Assembly (NCBI RefSeq): GCF_024323335.1
Contig: NC_066581.1
Span: 29,880,699-29,944,698, forward strand
DNA from: Lathyrus oleraceus
Taxonomy: Eukaryota; Streptophyta; Magnoliopsida; Fabales; Fabaceae
DNA length: 64,000 nucleotides
Reading direction: 5' to 3'
Of the stretch, positions 56,134-64,000 are shown piece by piece (positions within the stretch are counted from its first letter, which is position 1; each line of letters begins with the position of its first letter). The notes beneath the pieces are model-generated. The model had not been told where the DNA came from, searched no databases, and saw nothing but the letters and a program-made list of their open reading frames with translations. The position numbers were made by a program, and so were the translations under genes.

Positions 56134-59100
56134 TCCTGACTAAAGGAAATCGAGATAGTGTCTTCAGCCTTCCAATTATTGAGTCCGTCACCGATTATTG
56201 GGAAAATCCAGCTATCTAAGTCGCAATCGCTATCAGCATCTTCTACAGCATTAATTTGATCTTTGACGGCCTTTTCAGAGCTAAATCCCAGGCCAAATCT
56301 ATCGGACTTGTACGGTGCATCGATCAGGTGACCCCAGCCAGTACGACCACCATCTTCAACCACGGCTTGAGCGTCTTTCAGAGAAATCATAGCAGGAGGA
56401 GCACGAATAACCTTGGGCACACGGGAAGTTGGCTTAAGGACAGGACTAGTCGGAGGAACTACTTCAAATGACTGAGAAGGAGTCTCAACGAATTCACCAT
56501 CCATCTCGACGTATCTGAAGGTATGCACACTACTGACCATATACTCTTCTTCTCCATACACAGTGACAATCTTACCCTCTATTGGATACCTCAGCTTTTG
56601 ATGGAGAGACGAAGCTACAACACTTGCCCCATGAATCCAAGGGCGTCCCAGCAAGCAGGATTAGGCAGGACGAATGTTCATTACGTGAAAGGTAGTGTTG
56701 AAGACATGAGGTCCTATCTTGATAGGGAGAACCACTTCACCATGGACAACACTCTTCGCACCATCGTAAGCACGCACCACAGCGTCACTAGGTTTCAGTT
56801 CAATGCTTTTACAGTCCAGTTTATCGAGCACAGCTTTCGGTAGCACATTCAAAGAAGAGCCATTATCGATCAACACGTGAGCAGAGGTGATCCCCTTACA
56901 CTCAATGGAGATGTGCAGAGCTTTGTTATGATTCTTTCCTGCTGGTGTCAGGTCAGCATCGGAAAAACCTAGGCCATTGTCGACAGTCAGGTTAGCAACA
57001 TGGTTTTCGAACTGATCGACAGATGTCTCCTGAGGTACATGAGCGGTTTTCAGGAATTTTATCAATGCATTGGCATGAGATTCAGAAGATAACAACAAGG
57101 ATAACATCGAAATTTTAGACGGAGTATGCCCCAGCTGTTCTACCACATCAAAATCACTCTTGCGAATGATTTTCAGCATTTCTTCCATTTCCTGCTTGGC
57201 AACATCTTCGGTAGTAACTTCGACTGGTGTCCTTGACTGAGAAGGATTGATTACCGGTTCCTTTCCTCGAGTTTCAGGGATGGGAGGAGAGATTTCTGGA
57301 GAAAAGATCCTTCTGCTTCGAGTAATTTTACTAGTCCCAACAATGTCAACGTCATTAGGATTAGTAGAATTATCATCTTGCTTCACGCCATGGATGTAAA
57401 CATCACCTCCATAATTCCACGGAATGGCTTTGCTTGAGGAATACGGTATCGAGCCAGGTGCAGTAATAATTAGGGGAGCTACCTTGGGCTCAGCAGTAAT
57501 CTTCACAGGCACTCTAGTTGCAGTAATCTTCACCGGAACTTTGGATCTGGCAATCACAGATATTTCTTCAATGGTGTTTTCCACTTTAGGAATCTTTTCA
57601 AAGAGAATTGTACGATCATCCATCAGCTGTTGAATACCATTCCTCAACTTTAAGCAACCATTGGGTCGGGGTATATAGAGATCGCAATTTTCAGCACAAC
57701 CTGGAAATAAACCAGCTTGCAATAAATTCTTCTTGATGATCAGGAGAGGAGACGCTAAGTCGGCTATATTAGAAATGTGAGAATTGTCATTCACAGCATT
57801 AACAGTCTTGTCATGATTAGGCATAGGAGCAGTGATGACATTAGGAGTCTCCGGAGGATCAAATTCAATTTCTCCAGCGTCGATCATATCCTGAATCTTA
57901 TTCTTCAACAACCAACAATCGTTTGTATCATGCCCGGGGCTATTGGAGTGATATGCACACCTGGCATTGGGATTATAACGAGGAGAAGTAGTGTTGGGAT
58001 TTGCAGGAGGATCTCTGAGGGTAATTAAATTTTCTTTTAGCATACCCTGCAGTGCTTGTGCTAAAGTCATATTGATCTTCGTAAACTGCCTTCTTGGTCT
58101 GTCTTGTCTGTGTTGGAAGTTTTGAGATGGAGGTGCTGCAATCATAACTGCTCCAATAGTATGGTCACGATTTTTCTTGTTGTGACCCCTTTGACTGTAC
58201 ACCGCATTTGATTCGTTCCTCCCCTGATAGGACTTTTTGGTGCTTGCAGAGGTAGCCACCTGTATCTTTCCACTTCGAATGCCACTTTCAACACGTTCAC
58301 CTGTTAATATAAGTTCAGTGAAACCCGATGAGGAACTTCCCAATAGATGGCTGTAGAACGGGCCAGTCAGTGTACCCATGAACATGTCCACTAATTCTCG
58401 ATCAGTCATAGGGGGTTTGACTCTGCCAGCCAAATCTCTCCATTTTTGAGCATATTCTTTGAAGCTTTCTTTAGATCCCATAGTTATATTCTGCAACTGT
58501 AGCCGAGTAGGCGCCAATTCAGAATTATACTGGTAGTGTTTGTAGAAAGTTATCGCTAAATCAGTCCAGGTGCGGATGTTAGAGCTCTCGAGCTGATAAT
58601 ACCACTCTAACTGTGTGCCATACAAACTCTCTTGGAAGAAATAGATCCATAGCTTCCTATCAGTGGTATATGGATGAATCTTTCTCACATAAGCTCTCAG
58701 ATGCATCTGAGGACAAGACGCACCATCATACTTAGTGAAAGCGGGGACCTTGAATTTGCGGGGAATGACCACATCAGAAACCAGACCTAAGCTTTCGAAA
58801 TCCAGACCGGGCGCCTTCTGACCCTCCATAGCTAGCATACGTTCTTCCAGCAACTTATACTTATCATCTTTTGGAGAGTACTATTCATTTTCATAATCTT
58901 CATCATCGTCCTCAGGGTTGAAGGGATCAACATTTTCCTCTTCCGAATCATTTTCTGTCTCATCTTCTTTATCCTTCGGAATTCCGATCTTGACTCCTGC
59001 GGCCTGTCCTTTAAGCCTTCTTCCCGGGTTAATGTAACTTACAGCTTTCTTGTCTTTCTTCTTCTCGAGCAAGAGAGCCTTCAGCTCCTCATGCCCCTTG

Positions 59101-59174
59101 GATAAGTTCAAGATCATCTCCTGGAATTGAGCATTCTGAGCCTGGAGATCTTTGACAGTTTGTTCGAGAGCCAT
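56130..59174 (-). pseudogene. Element C gag-protease, two nonsense codons
   Basis: About 1,014 codons from ATG 59174 (MALEQTVKDLQ). Gag has an N-terminal coiled-coil-like part, an acidic stretch, the central domain (IYFFQESLYGTQLEWYYQL near 58600) and a zinc-knuckle-like CAYHSNSPGHDTNDC near 57960-57915. The protease follows at 56880-56840. Its active-site triplet reads Asp-Asn-Gly (Asn codon 56864-56862), where A has Asp-Thr-Gly. Nonsense codons: TAG 58883-58881, in a Gln codon of B, and TAA 56663-56661, in a Tyr codon of A. No frameshift. This copy preserves the sequence that B has lost and so shows the edges of B's deletions. Confidence 0.87.
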
Positions 59175-59372
59175 CTGTTATGTTTAGAAGGAATATCGTG
59201 AGAACATTGATCCTTTAGAATACCTGTTATGCAATGTATGAAATGTTTTCAAGGACTTTTGGAATTTAACTTTGCGTAAACCACCAAAAAGAGAGAAAAT
59301 TTTATTAATAATTTCTTTAATCGATGTTCATTACAAAAAGATTAATAAAAATACAATGAAAGCTCAATTCTC
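59175..59372 (-). other. ORF1-gag spacer of C
   Basis: About 200 bp, AT-rich, non-coding. AACATAACAG directly before the gag ATG resembles a 3' splice site. Confidence 0.5.
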
Positions 59373-60692
59373 TCAGGGACGACTTCTTTTTGGGCGAAGA
59401 TATGCATTGAGTCTTCGTTCCTCATTAAGCTGGCTGGTGAGCTCTGACACCTTCTTCCTTTCTGCACCGAACTGAGTTTCAAAAGTATCCCTTTCCTCTC
59501 TCAACTGGATCCAGGATTTCTTCAATTCTTCGACATTGGTAGGCATATCTGGATAAGGAATGATCTGAGGTGCGCCTCCTTCAACTTCCGGTCCGACAAT
59601 CAGAGGTCCAATTGCAAGATATGGCATGACAAGTTCATGAGCTCTTGCGCGTACCCATCTGAGATAAGGTTCCATAGGAATAGAGTTTTTCTGTCCTAAA
59701 GTGCTTCTTTTCACCATGCTCCAAGCTCGTACAAATCTTTGACGGAGACCTTGGGAATCGTTGTCATAGTCAAACACAGTACCTTGGATAATTATCTCAT
59801 GTGGACAATCTCTTCGAGCATAACCAAACTGACGTAGGGCTAAAGCTGGGTTATAAGTAATACCTCCTCTTATCCCCAGGAGTGGTACGTTAGAGAATTC
59901 TCCGCAACGGTCAATGATGATAACGTTTTCTTCGAGATGAGGACACCAACGGATGTCTGAATGGGAGAGCGACATTATCCTTTGAGACCATTTCAAATTT
60001 TGTTCATTCTTCAAGACTGATGGAGGAAGGTGCGAAATAAACCACCTGGATAATAAAGGTACGCAGCATATTAGAGTCCCTTGCCTTTTCATAGTACGAG
60101 TGTGAAGGGAATGCAAAATGTCTCCAAGCAAGGTAGGCACAGGGTTATGAGTGAGAAATATCCTAACAGCATTCATGTCTATGAATTGATCCGGATTAGG
60201 AAATAGAACCAAACCATAGATTAGTAGTGCTAGAACATCCTCGAAAGCATGGACATTCATAACCTTTAAGAATTCTCGGGCCTTATTTATCAGAAATTTG
60301 GCAAGTAAACCCTTAACTCCACTTCTTGTTACCCAATTAGTTTCAATGTCGGACTTTGTCATGTGTAAAGCTGCGGCAACTTCTCTAGACTTCGGAATCT
60401 TTTCTAAACCACTGAAAGGTGTTCGATCAAGGATAGGTACCCCAAGCAGCCTGGAGAATTCTTCTAATGTGGGTACTAACTGATAATCTGGGAAGGTGAA
60501 GCAATGATGTTTAGGATCGAAGAACTGGAATAGAACTCTCATCATATCTTCTTTGAAACCGGTGGTAACTAAATTGAGGAGGGAACCATGTTTCTTGATG
60601 AACTGAGCATGATCGGGAAGTTCTGACACTAAATCCTTGAGTTGAGGAGAGATCGCCACAAGATTGATCCGGATGGTCTTCCTGGAAGCCAT
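59373..60692 (-). CDS. Element C ORF1 (Ogre ORF upstream of gag), intact, 439 aa
   Basis: Complete frame from ATG 60692 (MASRKTIRINLVAIS) to the stop at 59373. Collinear with the broken ORF1 of A: HHCFTFPDYQLVPTLEEF near residue 75, LLIYGLVLFPNPDQFIDMNA near 160, HNPVPTLLGDILHS near 185, PLLSRWFISHLPPS near 215. The C-terminus (from about residue 385, ELKKSWIQLREERDTFETQF) is likely coiled-coil and ends in a basic tail, RPKRSRP. No membrane segment or signal peptide. The role of Ogre ORF1 is not known; the middle region reminds me of the plant mobile domain of transposon-derived proteins, but that is only an impression. It is the only full-length, undamaged retroelement frame in the window. 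Confidence 0.8.
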   Translation of the reverse strand: MASRKTIRINLVAISPQLKDLVSELPDHAQFIKKHGSLLNLVTTGFKEDMMRVLFQFFDPKHHCFTFPDYQLVPTLEEFSRLLGVPILDRTPFSGLEKIPKSREVAAALHMTKSDIETNWVTRSGVKGLLAKFLINKAREFLKVMNVHAFEDVLALLIYGLVLFPNPDQFIDMNAVRIFLTHNPVPTLLGDILHSLHTRTMKRQGTLICCVPLLSRWFISHLPPSVLKNEQNLKWSQRIMSLSHSDIRWCPHLEENVIIIDRCGEFSNVPLLGIRGGITYNPALALRQFGYARRDCPHEIIIQGTVFDYDNDSQGLRQRFVRAWSMVKRSTLGQKNSIPMEPYLRWVRARAHELVMPYLAIGPLIVGPEVEGGAPQIIPYPDMPTNVEELKKSWIQLREERDTFETQFGAERKKVSELTSQLNEERRLNAYLRPKRSRP

Positions 60693-61403
60693 AGCCTGTT
60701 TAACAGAGCAAAATTAAATCCCTAAGTCCTTGAAATGGTTGGTACAATGTCATGATGTTATGATGTCATGATGTTATGATGTCATGATGTTCTGATGTTA
60801 TGCAAGTAACAAACACAAACAAGTCACTCCGCAATCATTTCTAGGTTTTAAGGCTTGCATGAGTTCCATAGGTAAGTACCCTCCCCACTGAAGTTTGGTT
60901 GGTTCCACCTGTCCTAGAATAGTAACCGGGTTCTAGAAGGATCTCAAATCATCGACTTTTCTTTAGGTCCACTTCAGTGCAACACCAAGCGGTTGACCAA
61001 AGCTTCCCTAAAGTCCAATCTCAAAGAGTGTAGTATCGAGTCTCAACCAACCCCAGTCGGAACCGAAGTCAGTTATCTCACTACTTTCTAATGGCTAGGA
61101 TGAGTCAATTAGGGTTCTAAAGGTCTGGTTAATGCTTTGATGACACCACGCAGACGCCAAATTTTTCTTCAAGTAAACATGAGGAACATCAGGACATCCA
61201 AAGTGTCACATTAACCGTAGCCATCATTTTAACCATTCCAGTATACGCCGGATAGTCGCGATGATCTCGTGCTACTTACCTAGGGTACACTAGATCCGGG
61301 TGTAGGATCTTTCACTCAAGCATAAAATACCCAAGCAATCCCTTAAAAGTAAATCAGACAATAAGTGATCTTGTTTTTTTTTTAGGCAACCTCTCTTTTT
61401 AAG
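60693..61403 (-). other. Element C leader
   Basis: Non-coding between PBS and ORF1. A microsatellite-like run of ATGATGTTATGATGTC units lies at 60741-60800. 60838-61380 matches the B leaders. Confidence 0.7.
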
Positions 61404-61421
61404 TCCCCAGCAGAGTCGCCA
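61404..61421 (-). promoter_or_regulatory. Element C PBS, tRNA-Arg
   Basis: Reverse complement TGGCGACTCTGCTGGGGA, four bases (GTTC on the + strand) from the LTR. A U5 decamer TGGCGACTCT is at 61485-61494 on the minus strand. Confidence 0.9.
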
Positions 61422-61425
61422 GTTC

Positions 61426-63390
61426 TGTTATACGGTGAACTGACTTTGTGTTTTTGCTTTGGAAAGCAAATATCGCGGATAGCAAGAGTCGCCACCGACT
61501 TTTCTTTTATCCAATAAGGAAAGGTGGAAAAGAACAGGAAAGACCTTAATTAGATTTTGGGTTCGGGAGGTACATTATACAAAGGGAAGGTGTTAGCACC
61601 CTTTGTATCCATGGTTATCCATGGGCTCTTAATTGCTGGATCACTTATGTTTTTCTTGTTTGAAAAAGTGTTTGTGAACTACTTAGAAAATGTTTTGAAA
61701 AGAGAGTTTAGCTTTGTAATGATTCTTGTATGAATGTATACAAAGTATTTATCTCGTTTAATTTTGAAAGTTGTTTAGAAAAATATAACTTGGCAATGAT
61801 TCTAGTATGAATGTATACCAAGTGGTGATTTTCTAGTAGATGTTTTGCAAAGGGTGATGTATGAAAAATGTTTTAGGTTGTGAGTCAGCATTTAAGAGTT
61901 ATACCTACCCAAGGTCTTTATGGGCATTTCCTATCCTTATGAGGGTAAAATTGTCCTTACTATTGAGAAGTAAGTAGTTTTATCCTTTGGATGTAAAAGG
62001 GACATTGTAGGGTCATCGATTGGTCATTGAAGGCAACATTTGTAAGGATACCTTAGCATTCGAAGGGACGATCATCATTTAACCGTAGGCTACAACGACA
62101 GGTCATCGAGGGACAAAAATCATATATTCACAAGCAACATCCGAGGGACTATGATTTATCTTATAGGGACATGATGATTTAACCGAAGGGTCTTTGCTAA
62201 GTGCATCCCCACATTCGCGGGACATGACCGTAATACCGTAATACCGTAAGGCAACAAAGAGAGATCCAAGATCACATATTCAAAGGCTATATTTTATAAT
62301 CAATTAGGTAATTAGGATGAATCTCCATATTATAATCAATTAGGTAATTAGGATGAATCTCCACATTATAATCAATTAGGTAATTAGGATGAATCTCCAC
62401 AGGGGTATCCCACAAATAAAGTGGAATACCTAGCAAGCTACCTTTTCCAGGAGTATGTGAGCCCTTACAATATTCAGCAAACAGGTCAGAATACCAAATC
62501 AGGGTGCAATCGAGAGTTGCACCAAACCAAAAGGAATCATAACAGTAATAATGTCAGGTAAACCATGCATGGTTACAATAAAACATGTCAGATTGGCAAA
62601 AATCAGAACAGAAAAATCAGCGACTGTCACGTTCGCTGCTGCCTCGCCTAGCGAGGGCCTGGCGAACCCTCGCTACATGTTCGCTTAGCGATGTGCTAGC
62701 GAACGGCTGCGGGTTTTGAATTTAAGAACAGTACGATTTCAGCAAGCTCCACACCCTATGGCATCCATTACAGAAATTTTATGGTTAAACATTCAAGATA
62801 TCCATACATATTTAAATCCACATGCAAAACCTAAGATATATTTATAAATCCAATCATAATACCACATGTAAATTGGAAGCATGAAGCGGTAGTGGTAGTG
62901 CAAACCTGTTGGCAATTGAATTGCAACGTTGAATTGGCAGATCACTCTTAGGGTTGGTGCCGGATTGAGTTGGGCGGAGGTAACCTTTGTGTAGATGAGT
63001 TTCCTTCAGGGTTTCCTTTAGGGTTGCTCTGAATTCTCTGGGTTAGCCTCCAGGGTTTGTTGTTCCTTCTTTCCGTCTCCGTCCGTCTGTCTCTCTTTTT
63101 TCTTTTCCTCTTCTGACTGAAGTTGTGGTATTTATAATGATTTTTTGTGACCTAATGGGCTCAGAATGAAGCCCAAAATTTCTGGTATTCGCAAGCTGAG
63201 TGGTGTAGCGAAGGGTTCGCTAGGCGAAGGATTTTGCTCGCTTGGCGAGCAAGCCAGTTTAAGTCATTTTCTGGATTTGGCCACCTGTGTGTTGGGTCTT
63301 TGTTCCTTTAAGATCAATGTCTTGAAAAGTGAGTTGGAGTGCCTTGAAAAATATCTTGCAAGATTAACGGGCAAATTTTGGGGTATGACA
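61426..63390 (-). repeat. Element C 5' LTR
   Basis: Nearly identical to 26349-28338. Contains the three 36-bp repeats (about 62294-62400), TATA box (63129-63136) and a shortened inverted-repeat cluster (63190-63255). The right end TATGACA is followed by TSD GCGGT. Confidence 0.9.
61584..61624 (-). promoter_or_regulatory. Conserved LTR hairpin plus GGTGCTAAYACCTTCCC block (C)
   Basis: On the minus strand CCATGG-ATAA-CCATGG (61624-61609), eight bases, then GGTGCTAACACCTTCCC (61600-61584). Same geometry as A and D with a different stem. Also present in the other minus-strand LTRs. Confidence 0.6.
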
Positions 63391-63640
63391 GCGGTGATCG
63401 GGGACCATACGCGCGAAAATAATTGTTCTGGGGCTCAAGAAAAGGAAAAAGAGAAAAAAGTTCTGGGGTTCAAGAAAAGGAAAAAGAGAAAAAAGTTTCG
63501 GGGTTCAAGAAAAGCAAAAAAATATAATAATCCCCAGCGGAGCGTAAATTGTTCGTCTGTTCTTGGTATTCAATCACTCTTCACCCTGATCATCTGAAAG
63601 CCGAGGCTATTCATATCGACAGGTTCACAGTGGATTGAAT
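63391..63640 (+). other. Element A 3' UTR, third piece
   Basis: Begins with TSD GCGGT, continues the GGGGTTCAA-type array with purine-rich AAAAGGAAAAAGAG spacers, then ATCCCCAGCGGAGC near 63531 and GATTGAAT before the PPT. No gene. Confidence 0.75.
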
Positions 63641-63649
63641 AGGGGCAGC
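63641..63649 (+). promoter_or_regulatory. Element A polypurine tract
   Basis: AGGGGCAGC directly before the LTR start; identical to D's. Confidence 0.8.
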
Positions 63650-64000
63650 TGTAACACCTCAAAATTTGCCCTCCTCTTCTTGGGACTAGTTTAGCATATT
63701 GCATTTCATTGTGTAGGACATTAGGCATTTGCATATTGCATATCATGTGATAATAAGAAAGTCATCCTCCTAAGTCTTTCTCAGAAGATAGAGAGGTTAA
63801 GAGACTCATGCCTGAGGGTCTTATCAAATTGATGATCAATCATATGAGGGTTGCTCTTCAATTAGGGTTTTATTGGTTCCTCAAGGAGGTTGAGTATTAT
63901 CTTGATTGCAAGGTTACATCATCATCATCATGGTTATTTTCATCTGTAAGGGGTTCATTGTTCATGCTCAGGTTCCTTAGGATTAGGGTTTTGACCTCTG
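63650..64000 (+). repeat. Element A 3' LTR (first 351 bp)
   Basis: Starts TGTAACACCTCAAAATTTGC, similar to the D LTR start. Runs off the right edge. Confidence 0.82.

Larger units (their letters stand above)
26349..63390 (-). mobile_element. Element C: Ogre-like retrotransposon, minus strand, host of B and D
   Basis: LTRs at 26349-28338 (3') and 61426-63390 (5') are almost identical and flanked by TSD GCGGT (26344-26348 and 63391-63395). On the minus strand the order is 5' LTR, PBS 61421-61404, ORF1, gag-pro, intron (holding D), RT and RNase H up to 42117, then B, then a 3' UTR remnant, PPT and 3' LTR. Everything of C between the first RNase H and its 3' UTR is missing, apparently lost together with one edge of B. 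ORF1 is open; gag-pro and pol have nonsense codons. Confidence 0.9.
1..64000 (+). mobile_element. Element A: outer Ogre-like Ty3/gypsy (Tat) retrotransposon, interrupted by E and C
   Basis: This is the shell of the window and runs off both edges. Its visible parts are a 5' LTR end (to 1892), tRNA-Arg PBS, ORF1, gag-pro, intron, pol, a 3' UTR split by two insertions, PPT (63641-63649) and the first 351 bp of the 3' LTR. The pieces belong together because each insertion is bounded by a matching 5-bp target duplication (TTGAG at 12893 and 24575; GCGGT at 26344 and 63391), and the UTR repeat motif GGGGTTCAA continues across C. All three coding regions are broken, so A is a dead copy and the oldest layer. 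Its outer TSD lies outside the window. Assignment to Ogre/Tat rests on ORF1, the intron, the PBS and a second RNase H domain. Confidence 0.88.

Overview
The window is plant nuclear DNA made entirely of nested LTR retrotransposons. I found no host gene, rRNA, tRNA or CRISPR array. The very long Ty3/gypsy elements with an extra ORF upstream of gag, a tRNA-Arg primer site and an intron between protease and reverse transcriptase are Ogre (Tat lineage) elements, which are especially abundant in legumes of the tribe Fabeae (pea, vetch, Lathyrus). That is my organism guess, not a proof. A fifth element is an Athila.

Layout, worked out from LTR ends and target-site duplications (TSDs). Element A (Ogre-like, + strand) is the outer shell: 5' LTR before 1 to 1892, PBS 1895, ORF1 2957-4683, gag-pro 5214-8492, pol 8765-12244, 3' UTR in three pieces, PPT 63641 and the start of its 3' LTR at 63650. 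Element E (Athila, +, 12898-24574, TSD TTGAG) sits in A's 3' UTR. Element C (Ogre-like, - strand, 26349-63390, TSD GCGGT) sits further down the same UTR. Inside C are B (Ogre-like, -, full copy 31783-42116 plus a partial second copy 28887-31782 sharing an LTR) and D (Ogre-like, +, 43806-56014, TSD CTTAT), which landed in C's intron.

Coding state. A is heavily decayed. C keeps an open ORF1 (439 codons) but has nonsense codons in gag-pro and pol. B is a deletion derivative with a shortened but open gag. D lacks ORF1 and the protease but has a nearly open RT-RNase H-integrase. E carries gag-pro-pol with one frameshift and one stop, and an ATHILA-type ORF after integrase with one stop. No element in the window looks autonomous.

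The most interesting material is non-coding and conserved between diverged Ogre-like copies: (1) four tandem stem-loops directly after the pol stop codon, with compensatory changes; (2) a 6-bp-stem, 4-nt-loop hairpin at a fixed distance from a GGTGCTAAYACCTTCCC block in the LTRs, with different but still pairing stems; (3) a second PBS-like decamer in U5; (4) many copies in the 3' UTRs of a motif resembling the 3' end of the primer tRNA, i.e. complementary to the PBS; (5) an intron whose GT donor overlaps the gag-pro stop codon in A, D and C. All were found by eye and need computational confirmation.
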